A stretch of 64,000 nucleotides of DNA from Micrococcus sp. (GTDB taxonomy: Bacteria > Actinomycetota > Actinomycetes > Actinomycetales > Micrococcaceae), in NCBI GenBank assembly GCA_029961105.1, contig JASBVO010000011.1, positions 1 to 64,000 of the forward strand, given 5' to 3'. The translations under genes were made by a program, and so were the position numbers. Numbering within the stretch: the stretch's first letter is position 1; every line of letters begins with the position of its first letter. Below, one piece after another: positions 28,031 through 35,931 of this stretch. The notes below the pieces were generated by a model. It ran no database searches. It was not told the DNA's origin and worked only from the letters and a program-made list of their open reading frames with translations.

Positions 28031-30193
28031 ATGACGGATGCCCGTGACCTGCTGCAGCGGCTCGCGAACGCCTACGGCGTCCAGACGTCCTACCAGGGCC
28101 ACGACGGGCGGGAGCATGCCGTGGCGGACCACACCCTGGTCACCGTCCTGGGCGCCCTGGGATGCCAGGTCGAGCCGGACGGCCCGGCGGGACTGGAGGA
28201 GGCCCTCGAACAGCGCCGGCTCGCCCCCTGGCGCAGGGTGCTGCCCCCCACCACGGTCGCCCATGCCGGCTCCGGTGGGTCCATCGCGGTCCACGTGCCC
28301 CATGGCAGTGCCGTCACCGTCCGCGCCTGCCTCGAGGGCGGTGGCACCCGCGTCCTGGAACAGCTCGAGGGCTTCACGGAGCCGCAGACGGTCGACGGCG
28401 CACTGATCGGCCAGGCGACCTTCCGCGTGCCGAAGGACCTGCCGCTGGGCTGGCACACGCTGCTGGCCAGCCTCGAGGACGGCAACGAGGTCGAGGCGAG
28501 CCTCATCGTCGTCCCGGACCGGCTGGACACTGCCGAGACCTTCGCCACGCAGCGCGGCTGGGGACTGGCGGTGCAGCTGTACTCGGCCCGGTCCACTCGC
28601 TCCTGGGGGCTCGGTGACTTCCGGGACCTGGCCGACCTGGCGGCCCAGACCGCGGCGCACGGCGGGGACTACGTGCTGTCCAACCCCCTGCACGCCACCG
28701 CACCGGCGCCCCCGGTGGTCTCCTCCCCCTACTCCCCCTCGACCCGCCGCTTCCTGAACCCGATGTACCTGCGCATCGAGGACCTGCCCGAGTACCGGGA
28801 CCTCGGCCCCCGGCGCCGGTCCCGGGTGGACGAGCTGGCCGCGGAGCGGCGCCGGGACAACGCCGACGCCCAGGCCCTGGACCGCGACGCTGTGTACGCA
28901 GCAAAGTTGAAGGCGCTGCGCTGGCTTCACCAGGTCCCCGCCTCCCCCGAGCGCGCCGAGGCCTACCGCGCGTACCGCCGGGCCGAGGGGGAAGGCCTCG
29001 ACGACTTCGCCCTCTGGTGCGCGCTGCGCGGGGCGTTCCCCCACGACGACCCGGTGTGGCGCGAGCCCGGACTGGTCCCCGGAGGGCCCGTGGCCGAGCG
29101 GTACCGGGAAGAGCTCGCCGAGGAGGTGGACTTCCACCGGTGGATGCAGTGGCTGTGCGACACGCAGTTGGCCTCCGCCCAGGCAGCCGCCCGGGACGCC
29201 GGCATGCGGCTGGGCCTGATGCAGGACCTCGCCGTGGGTGCGGACCGGAACAACGCCGACGCGTGGATGCTGCAGGACCTGCTCGTGGGCTCGATGTCCG
29301 TGGGCGCGCCACCGGACATGTACAACCAGCTGGGCCAGGACTGGTCCCAGTCGCCCTGGCACCCCGAACGCCTCGCGGAGACGGGCTACCGCGCCTACCG
29401 GGACATGCTGCGCTCCGTCCTCCGCCACGCCGGCGGCATCCGCGTGGACCACATCCTCGGCCTGTTCCGCCTCTGGTGGGTGCCCGTCGGCGGCCCGCCC
29501 ACCGAGGGCGCCTACGTGACCTACGACCACGAGGCGATGGTCGGCATCCTGGCCCTGGAGGCCCAGCGGGCCGGGGCCGTCGTCGTGGGCGAGGACCTGG
29601 GCACCTTCGAACCGTGGGTCCAGGACTACCTGGCCCGCCGCGGACTGCTGGGCACCTCCATCCTGTGGTTCGAGCAGTACGACGGGCGGCCCCGCCCGCC
29701 GCAGGAGTACCGGGTCCGATGCCTGACCTCGGTCAACACCCACGACCTGCCGCCGACCGCGGGGTACCTGGCCGGTGTCCACCTGGACCTGCGGGAGCGG
29801 CTGGGCCTGCTGACCGGTGACGCGGAGTGCGAGCGGGCCCGCTCGGCCACCGAGCGGGACGCCTACCTGCAGGCCGTCCGCGAGGCCGGGTACCTGCCCG
29901 CCGGACCCGGACCGGACCTGGCCGACGCGGACGGGCTGGCGGACGTCGTGGTGGCCCTGCACCGCTATCTCGCCCAGGCGCCGTCCATGCTGCACGGCGT
30001 CGCCCTGGTCGATGCCGTGGGCGAGAAGAGGATCCAGAACCAGCCCGGCACCACGCAGGACCAGTACCCCAACTGGGAGATCCCGCTCGCCGACGCGGCC
30101 GGACGGCCCGTGCTGATCGACGACCTCGACGGGGTCCCCGGCTTCGCCCGCCTGCTCGACGCCGTGGACGGGGAATTGAAGCACCGCCCATGA
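28031..30193 (+). CDS. malQ: MalQ, 4-alpha-glucanotransferase (amylomaltase)
   Basis: 720 residues, GH77 family with the longer N-terminal extension usual in actinobacteria. Catalytic-domain landmarks are LYSARSTRSWGLGDF, SPYSPSTRRFLNPMYL, GGIRVDHILGLFRLWWVP (region of the nucleophile Asp), VVVGEDLGTFEPWV (acid/base Glu) and TSVNTHDLPPTAGYLAG. It transfers alpha-1,4-glucan chains in maltodextrin and glycogen metabolism, linking to the glgA/glgC pair later in the window. The stop overlaps the mshA start (ATGA). A CATAAT at 27960-27965 could be its -10. Confidence 0.93.
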   Translation: MTDARDLLQRLANAYGVQTSYQGHDGREHAVADHTLVTVLGALGCQVEPDGPAGLEEALEQRRLAPWRRVLPPTTVAHAGSGGSIAVHVPHGSAVTVRACLEGGGTRVLEQLEGFTEPQTVDGALIGQATFRVPKDLPLGWHTLLASLEDGNEVEASLIVVPDRLDTAETFATQRGWGLAVQLYSARSTRSWGLGDFRDLADLAAQTAAHGGDYVLSNPLHATAPAPPVVSSPYSPSTRRFLNPMYLRIEDLPEYRDLGPRRRSRVDELAAERRRDNADAQALDRDAVYAAKLKALRWLHQVPASPERAEAYRAYRRAEGEGLDDFALWCALRGAFPHDDPVWREPGLVPGGPVAERYREELAEEVDFHRWMQWLCDTQLASAQAAARDAGMRLGLMQDLAVGADRNNADAWMLQDLLVGSMSVGAPPDMYNQLGQDWSQSPWHPERLAETGYRAYRDMLRSVLRHAGGIRVDHILGLFRLWWVPVGGPPTEGAYVTYDHEAMVGILALEAQRAGAVVVGEDLGTFEPWVQDYLARRGLLGTSILWFEQYDGRPRPPQEYRVRCLTSVNTHDLPPTAGYLAGVHLDLRERLGLLTGDAECERARSATERDAYLQAVREAGYLPAGPGPDLADADGLADVVVALHRYLAQAPSMLHGVALVDAVGEKRIQNQPGTTQDQYPNWEIPLADAAGRPVLIDDLDGVPGFARLLDAVDGELKHRP

Positions 30194-31437
30194 GCACCAC
30201 CCCGGGGCGGGAGCCCTTCGGCATCGTCATGGTGTCCCTGCACACCTCCCCGTTGGCCCAGCCCGGCCAGGGCGACGCCGGTGGGATGAACGTCTACGTC
30301 CGTCACCTGTCGATCCGGCTGGCGGCCGCCGGGCACCCGGTGTGGGTGCTGACCCGCCGGGACCGGCCCGGGCAGGCGCCCCAGGACCTGCCGGTGCCCC
30401 CCGTCCCCGGTGCGGCACGGGCCACCGTCCTGGCGGTGCCCGCAGGGCCCGCCGCGCCGGTCCCCAAGGAGGAACTGCCGCGCTGGGTGGACGACTTCGC
30501 GGCCGCCGCTCCCGGGGTCCTGGCCGCCGCGGGCGGCTGCCAGGGCGATTACTGCCGCTGGATCGTCCACTCGCACTACTGGCTGTCCGGCCTGGCCGGA
30601 CTCACCGTCGCCGACTCCCTCGACGCCCCGCTGGTGCACACCATGCACACCATGGCCGCGGTGAAGAACGCCCGCGACCACCGCTCGGCCGAGCCGGAGG
30701 AACGGGAGGCGGCCGAGCAGCAGATCGCCTCGGCCGCCGACCTGCTCATCGCCAACACCCCCGCCGAGCGGCAGGAGCTGATCGACCACTACGCGGCCGC
30801 CCCGGGCCGCATCCAGGTCATCCCGCCGGGGGTGGACACAGAGGTCTTCACGCCACGGGGCCCGTCCCACTGGCCGGGGCGTCCCGCGGCGTTGAAGGTC
30901 CTGTTCGCCGGGCGCATCCAGGGCCACAAGGGTCCGCAGGTCGTCATCCGGGCCGCGGGAGAGCTCCGCCGCCGGGACCCCCACGGACCCGTGGTGGCCC
31001 TGCACCTGACCGGGGCCACGTCCGGCCAGGGGGAGCTCGACCTGGCGGCAGTCGTGGAGGAGTCGGGGCTGACCGGCCTGGTCACCACGTCCGGCCCCGT
31101 CACGGCGGACGCGCTGGCGGCGATGTTCCGGGCCGCGGACGTCGTCGCCGTGCCCAGCTACTCGGAGTCCTTCGGCCTGGTCGCCCTCGAGGCCCAGGCC
31201 TGCGGGACGCCCGTACTCGCCCACCGGGTCGGCGGGCTCGTCCACGCCGTGGCCGATGGCGTGACCGGTCAGCTCATCGACGGGCTGGAACCGGCGGACT
31301 GGGCGACGGCGCTCGGCCTGATCGCCGCGGACCCGGACGCCTGGCGGGGCCGGGGGCCGGCCGCGGCGCGCCGGGCCCGGGACTTCAGCTGGCACGCCAT
31401 GGCCGCCCGGATGAGCGCCGCCTACGAGTCCCTGTAG
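30190..31437 (+). CDS. mshA: MshA, D-inositol-3-phosphate glycosyltransferase
   Basis: 415 residues, GT4 fold. The N-terminus MVSLHTSPLAQPGQGDAGGMNVYV matches the MshA signature (SVHTSPLxQPGxGDAGGMNVY), and VHTMHTMAAVKN and EAQACGTPVLAHRVGG complete the donor site. It links UDP-GlcNAc to inositol-3-phosphate, the first step of mycothiol synthesis. ATG at 30190 overlaps the malQ stop. Its 3' end overlaps the convergent MaoC gene by 16 bp. Together with mshC this shows a mycothiol-producing actinobacterium. Confidence 0.88.
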   Translation: MSTTPGREPFGIVMVSLHTSPLAQPGQGDAGGMNVYVRHLSIRLAAAGHPVWVLTRRDRPGQAPQDLPVPPVPGAARATVLAVPAGPAAPVPKEELPRWVDDFAAAAPGVLAAAGGCQGDYCRWIVHSHYWLSGLAGLTVADSLDAPLVHTMHTMAAVKNARDHRSAEPEEREAAEQQIASAADLLIANTPAERQELIDHYAAAPGRIQVIPPGVDTEVFTPRGPSHWPGRPAALKVLFAGRIQGHKGPQVVIRAAGELRRRDPHGPVVALHLTGATSGQGELDLAAVVEESGLTGLVTTSGPVTADALAAMFRAADVVAVPSYSESFGLVALEAQACGTPVLAHRVGGLVHAVADGVTGQLIDGLEPADWATALGLIAADPDAWRGRGPAAARRARDFSWHAMAARMSAAYESL

Positions 31438-32342
31438 CCGGCGGCGTCCCGTTCGATCCGGCCGGTGAAGTGGGGCCGGCGGCCCCGGCCGTCCCACGCC
31501 GTGACCTCGGTGACCCCCGGCCCCGGGTGGGTGACGTTCAGGGACACCGATCCCGGCAGCGGCACGGGTGTGGCGAACGAGATGGACCAGGCGTGGCCGG
31601 CCCCGGCAGGTTCCCGTCCGGCGAGCATCCGTCCGGCCAGGTACATGCCGTGGGCGATCATGCCCTTCTGGCCCAGCGCGCGCGCCGCGAGCGGGTTGAG
31701 GTGGATCGGGTTGTAGTCCCCGGACACGGTCGCGTAGTGCCGTCCGGTGGAGGAGGGCAGGTGCCAGCGGGCCGTCAGATCGGGAACCTGGAACTCCTCC
31801 CGTGCGGGGCGGTCCGGCCGTGGCTGCCCGTCGATGCGGACGCCGCGGCCCAGGTAGGTCGAGGTGCCCTCCCACAGCAGCACCGGCCCGGCGCCGGGCC
31901 TCCCGCCGTCCGGTCCGTGCACGGTCACCACCATCTCCACGGTGGTGCCGGCGGGGTGGGGTGCCAGGTCCACGGCCGAGGCCGCTACCTGAAGCGGCAC
32001 GCCGGCGGGAACGGGACGGTGGTGCCGGACGCGGTTCTCCAGGTGCACCATCCCTGGCAACGGCAGGGGGAAGTCCGGCTGGGCCATCAGGTCCATCGCG
32101 GCCGGGAAGCCGGCGATGTGCACCAGGACCGAGGGCAGGTCGGCCGGCTCCAGGGGCCCGGTGCCGCGGAACAGCCCGGCGTAGGACGCCACGAGGTCCC
32201 GGGGGATGACATGGTCGTGCACTACGACCGTGCGTCCCGGCAGGGACTGGGGGCGGCGGCGCCTGAGCAGGGCGTCCTTGGCGGCCGTAGACAGGGCCGC
32301 CCGGTAGCTGGCGGCCAGCGGGGGCATCGTCTCGCGCTGCAC
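31422..32342 (-). CDS. MaoC-like (R)-hydratase/dehydratase, HtdX-like
   Basis: 306 residues from GTG 32342 (GGGGG 7 nt upstream; ATG 32327 is an alternative). It looks like a double hot-dog protein: an N-terminal half without clear motif and a C-terminal half with SGDYNPIHLNPLAARALG and KGMIAHGMYLAGRML, the catalytic Asp/His hydratase motif. It should hydrate enoyl-CoA or enoyl-thioesters to 3-hydroxyacyl forms. It follows fabG4 by one base, the same pairing as mycobacterial htdX-fabG4. Confidence 0.85.
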   Translation of the reverse strand: MQRETMPPLAASYRAALSTAAKDALLRRRRPQSLPGRTVVVHDHVIPRDLVASYAGLFRGTGPLEPADLPSVLVHIAGFPAAMDLMAQPDFPLPLPGMVHLENRVRHHRPVPAGVPLQVAASAVDLAPHPAGTTVEMVVTVHGPDGGRPGAGPVLLWEGTSTYLGRGVRIDGQPRPDRPAREEFQVPDLTARWHLPSSTGRHYATVSGDYNPIHLNPLAARALGQKGMIAHGMYLAGRMLAGREPAGAGHAWSISFATPVPLPGSVSLNVTHPGPGVTEVTAWDGRGRRPHFTGRIERDAAGYRDS

Positions 32343-32343
32343 C

Positions 32344-33693
32344 TCAGGCCCCCATGATCCCCTGGCCGCACACCCGCAGGGTGGCGCCGGAGGTCCCGCC
32401 GGCGGCATCGGAGACGAGGAAGGAGACGGCCTCGGCCACGTCCACCGGCCGGCCGCCCTGGGACAGTGAGTTCATCCGCCGGGCCACCTCGCGGGTGAGG
32501 AAGGGCATCCTGGCGGTCATCTCCGTCTCGATGAAGCCGGGGGCCACCGCGTTGATGGTCCCGCCGCCGGTCATCAGCGGTGCGGTGGCCGAGACCATGC
32601 CGATCACCGCAGCCTTGGAGGCCGCGTAGTTCGTCTGGCCGGCGTTGCCAGCGATCCCGGAGGTGGACGCCAGCGACGCGATGCGCAGGCCGGGCGCCAC
32701 GACGCCGTCCCCGGTGGCGGCGAGGAAGGCCCGGTTCATGGCCAGCTGTGACTCGATGTTCACGGCGATGACGGAGTCCCACTGGGCGGCGTCCATGTTC
32801 GCCAGCTTCCGGTCCCGGGTGATCCCGGCGTTGTGAACCACGATGTCCAGCCGCCCATGGCGTTCCCGGCAGTGGGCCAGGATCCGCTCGCCGGCATCGG
32901 GCGCGGTGATGTCCAGCTGCAGGGCGCTGCCGGACAGGGCGTTCACGACGTCGGCCAGGCCCTCGCCGGCGGCCGGCACGTCCACCCCGACGATCGTCGC
33001 CCCGTCGCGGTGGAGGATCCCGGCGATGGCGGCGCCGATCCCCCGGGCGGCACCGGTGACGACGGCGATGCGGCCGGCCAGCGGCCGGTCCCAGTCCCGG
33101 GGCGCGGCGCCGTCGGCGGAGGAGACCGGGATGAACTGGCCGGAGACGAAGGCGCTCCGCGCGGAGAGCAGGAAGCGCAGGGCGCCGATGGCGCCGGGGG
33201 CCCCGGGCGGGACGTCCTCGCCGAGGACGATCCCGTTGGCGGTGGCGCCCTGGCGCATCTCGTGCGCGAGGGACCGGGTCAGCCCCTCCACGCCCTTGCG
33301 GGCCGCGCGCACGGCCGGGTCCGGCGTGCCGGCCGGGTCCTTGAACAGCGTGACCACCCGCCCCGAGGGGCCCAGTTGGCGCTGGACCGAGCCCAGCTGC
33401 AGGGCGGTGGAGGACAGGTCGGCCGGGGTGCCGACGTCGTCGAAGGCCGCCACGATGGCTCCGTAGCGGTCCTGCGCGGCCGGGTGGCGGCGCACGTCCT
33501 GGCCCCAGTCCAGCAACTGCTCGGCCACCCGGTCTGCGGCCGGGCCGCCGCCGATGACCAGGACGGATCCTTCCACGAGCGGGGCTCCGGGTGCGTGCCG
33601 GCGCAGGGTGACGGGCTGGGGCAGGCCGAGCGCCTTGGCCAGCGTGCGGCCCAGCGGCTGATTGACGAGGGCGGTGTACGAATCGGTGCTCAC
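32344..33693 (-). CDS. fabG4: FabG4-type 3-oxoacyl-thioester reductase (high-molecular-weight FabG)
   Basis: 449 residues from GTG 33693 with AGGAGG 10 nt upstream. Two domains: an N-terminal flavodoxin-like region without a full nucleotide motif, then from about residue 207 a classical SDR domain with VVTGAARGIGAAIAG, HNAGITRD and the catalytic YAASK. It matches the mycobacterial FabG4 architecture, which reduces 3-oxoacyl-CoA with NADH. The neighbours (MaoC, thiolase, acyl-CoA oxidase-like) place it in fatty acyl-CoA turnover. Confidence 0.88.
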   Translation of the reverse strand: MSTDSYTALVNQPLGRTLAKALGLPQPVTLRRHAPGAPLVEGSVLVIGGGPAADRVAEQLLDWGQDVRRHPAAQDRYGAIVAAFDDVGTPADLSSTALQLGSVQRQLGPSGRVVTLFKDPAGTPDPAVRAARKGVEGLTRSLAHEMRQGATANGIVLGEDVPPGAPGAIGALRFLLSARSAFVSGQFIPVSSADGAAPRDWDRPLAGRIAVVTGAARGIGAAIAGILHRDGATIVGVDVPAAGEGLADVVNALSGSALQLDITAPDAGERILAHCRERHGRLDIVVHNAGITRDRKLANMDAAQWDSVIAVNIESQLAMNRAFLAATGDGVVAPGLRIASLASTSGIAGNAGQTNYAASKAAVIGMVSATAPLMTGGGTINAVAPGFIETEMTARMPFLTREVARRMNSLSQGGRPVDVAEAVSFLVSDAAGGTSGATLRVCGQGIMGA

Positions 33694-33751
33694 GGGGTCG
33701 GTCCTCCTGGGGTGGCGAGGGGGTGGCGGCCGGTGTCGGGGGGAGGGTGGC

Positions 33752-35086
33752 TCAGCGGCCGCGGAGGATGGCCACGATGCCCTGGCCGCCGGCCGCGCAG
33801 ACCGAGATCAGGCCGAGCGAGCCCGGTCCCTTCTCGTGCAGCATCTTGGCCAGCGAGGCGGTGATCCGTCCGCCCGTGGCGGCGAAGGGGTGGCCGGCGG
33901 CCAGGGAGGAGCCGTTGACGTTGAGCCGGGAGCGGTCGATCGGGCCGAGCGGTGCGTGGAGACCGAGCCGTTCGCGGCAGAAGCTCTCGTCCTCCCACGC
34001 CTTGAGGGTGGCCAGCACGGTGCCGGCGAAGGCCTCGTGGATTTCGTAGTAGTCGAAGTCCTGCAGGGCCAGGCCCTGGCGCTGCAGGAGCCGGGCCACC
34101 GCGTAGGCCGGGGCCATCAGCAGGCCTTCGTCCCCGTCCACGAAGTCCACGGCAGCGGTCTCGAAGTCCACGAAGTCCGCCAGCATCGGCAGTCCCCGTT
34201 CGGCCGCCCAGGCCTCGGAGCCCAACAGCACCGCCGAGGCCCCGTCGGTCAGCGGCGTGGAGTTTCCGGCGGTCATGGTGGCCTCCTCGCCCAGGTCACG
34301 GCCGAACGCCGGCTTGAGTGTGGCCAGCTTCTCCAGGGTGGTGTCCGCCCGCAGGTTGTTGTCACGGGTCAGCGTGCCGAAGGGAGTGAGCAGGTCATCG
34401 AAGAACCCGCGTTCGTAGGCGGCGGCCATGTTGTGGTGGCTGGCCAGGGCCAGTTCGTCCTGGGCCTGGCGGGTGATGCCCCAGCGGTGCGTGGTGCGGG
34501 CCTGGTGCTCCCCCATGGACAGGCCGGTGCGGGGCTCCTCCGTGCCGGGGGCCTCGGGTGCCAGGTGGCCGGGGCGGAACCTCAGGGCGGCCCTGATGCG
34601 GTCCCGGGTGGTGCGCGCCCGGTTCAGGTCCATCAGGACGGACCGGGCGTCGTTGAACACGATCGGGGCGTCCGAGATGCTGTCCACGCCGCCGCCGATC
34701 GCCGAGTCGAGCTGGCCCAGGCGGATCTTGTTCGCCAGGCCGCCGATGGCCTCCATGCCCGTGGCGCAAGCGATCTGCACCTCGCGGGCCGGGGTGGAGG
34801 GGTCCAGGACCGTGCCCAGGACGGACTCACGGGTCAGGTTGAAGTCACGGCTGTGCTTCAGGACGGCGCCCGCGGCGACCTCCCCGATGCGTTCTCCCTG
34901 CAGGCCGAACCGGGCGACCAGGCCGTTCAGGGCGGCGGTGAGCAGGTCCTTGTTGCCGGCGGAGGCGTACGCGCCGTGCGACCGGGCGAAGGGTGTCCGG
35001 TTCCCGCCGATGACCACGGCCTGGCGGAGGGCGCCTCCGGCGACGGCGGCGGCCCCGGGAGTCTGCGGCTGGGGGTTTTCGGTCAT
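33752..35086 (-). CDS. fadA2: Acetyl-CoA C-acetyltransferase (thiolase), FadA2-like
   Basis: 444 residues. The acylation Cys lies in REVQIACATGMEAIGG, and the other catalytic elements are EIHEAFAGTVLA, NVNGSSLAAGHPFAATGGR and SVCAAGGQG. It carries out thiolytic cleavage or condensation of acyl-CoAs. GAAGGGA precedes the ATG. It is divergent from the TetR gene over an 89-bp region full of palindromes, and 58 bp upstream of fabG4. Confidence 0.9.
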   Translation of the reverse strand: MTENPQPQTPGAAAVAGGALRQAVVIGGNRTPFARSHGAYASAGNKDLLTAALNGLVARFGLQGERIGEVAAGAVLKHSRDFNLTRESVLGTVLDPSTPAREVQIACATGMEAIGGLANKIRLGQLDSAIGGGVDSISDAPIVFNDARSVLMDLNRARTTRDRIRAALRFRPGHLAPEAPGTEEPRTGLSMGEHQARTTHRWGITRQAQDELALASHHNMAAAYERGFFDDLLTPFGTLTRDNNLRADTTLEKLATLKPAFGRDLGEEATMTAGNSTPLTDGASAVLLGSEAWAAERGLPMLADFVDFETAAVDFVDGDEGLLMAPAYAVARLLQRQGLALQDFDYYEIHEAFAGTVLATLKAWEDESFCRERLGLHAPLGPIDRSRLNVNGSSLAAGHPFAATGGRITASLAKMLHEKGPGSLGLISVCAAGGQGIVAILRGR

Positions 35087-35125
35087 GGTGGTCCCTTCGG
35101 GTGGTCACGGCGCGCCGTGGGCGGA

Positions 35126-35175
35126 TCACGTGAGGTGGGTTACTGGAACCCAGAGTAGCTGATACGCTCGGTATC
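35126..35175. promoter_or_regulatory. Operator-like palindromes in the thiolase/TetR divergent region
   Basis: Three inverted repeats: TCACGTGA (35126-35133), TGGGTT-5 nt-AACCCA (35136-35152) and GATAC-GCTCG-GTATC (35161-35175). The last covers the TACGCT hexamer (35163-35168) that lies 7 nt before the TetR GTG, a layout expected for leaderless transcription with autorepression. These are the best candidates for TetR binding sites controlling both directions. Confidence 0.5.
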
Positions 35176-35931
35176 GTGAACAGCGCAGCACAGGGCCATG
35201 ACCGCATGCCGGTGCCCGCCTCCCCCACGGCAGCCTCTGCAGGTCAGGACGGCCGCAGCACGCGCTGGGACCTCCACCGCCAGCAACGCCGCAGCGAGCT
35301 CATCCGGGCGGCCCGCAAGGCGGTCCACGACCTCGGGCCCCAGGCCTCCATGGAGGAGATCGCCACCCACGCGGGCACGTCCAAGAGCGTCTTCTACCGG
35401 TACTTCGGTGACAAGAACGGGCTGCAGGTGGCGGTGGGCCAGCGCGCCATCGAGTTCATGGAGCGTGAGCTGCTGGCCGCGGCGGAGACCTCGGACAGCG
35501 CCCTCGACGGGCTCTATGCCATGGTGTCGGTCTACCTCCGGCTCGCCGAATCCTCCCCGCACGTCTACGCCTTCTCGACCCGCCTGCCGACGGAGGCCGC
35601 CGATGCCGCCGGCCGGGACGGGCACCAGCCGGCGGCCATGGCCGGCTTCTTCGACCGCATCGCCGCCGTGATGGACGTGCACTTCCGCGCCTACCTGCGC
35701 CAGCAGGGCCGGGAGCCGGCCGAGGACTCGGCCACGTGGTACTGGCCCCGCGCCGCGATCGGCATGGTCCGGTCCGCCGGCGAGACCTGGCTGGCCACGC
35801 CGCCCGGTCCGGGCAGGCCCGGGGCCGACCGCCTCGCGCGCAAGATCACCGCCTGGCTCACGGCCGGACTGGCCGGGACCTACGCGCCCCTGCCCTCCTC
35901 CTCCCCCACTCCCCGACAGGAGACGTCATGA
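35176..35931 (+). CDS. TetR-family transcriptional regulator
   Basis: 251 residues from GTG 35176. About 35 disordered residues precede a TetR HTH: RRSELIRAARKAVHDLGPQ, then MEEIATHAGTSKSVFYRYFGDKNGL. The C-terminal ligand-binding domain is helical. Its stop overlaps the start of the acyl-CoA oxidase-like gene (ATGA) and it diverges from thiolase-fabG4-maoC, so it most likely senses an acyl-CoA or fatty acid and controls both arms (inference). Confidence 0.88.
   Translation: MNSAAQGHDRMPVPASPTAASAGQDGRSTRWDLHRQQRRSELIRAARKAVHDLGPQASMEEIATHAGTSKSVFYRYFGDKNGLQVAVGQRAIEFMERELLAAAETSDSALDGLYAMVSVYLRLAESSPHVYAFSTRLPTEAADAAGRDGHQPAAMAGFFDRIAAVMDVHFRAYLRQQGREPAEDSATWYWPRAAIGMVRSAGETWLATPPGPGRPGADRLARKITAWLTAGLAGTYAPLPSSSPTPRQETS

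Noticed and set aside
27614-30184. 856-codon minus-strand frame opposite malQ and across the tRNA
   Set aside because: No domain, covers tRNA-Leu and a coding gene with full family motifs; a shadow of codon bias.
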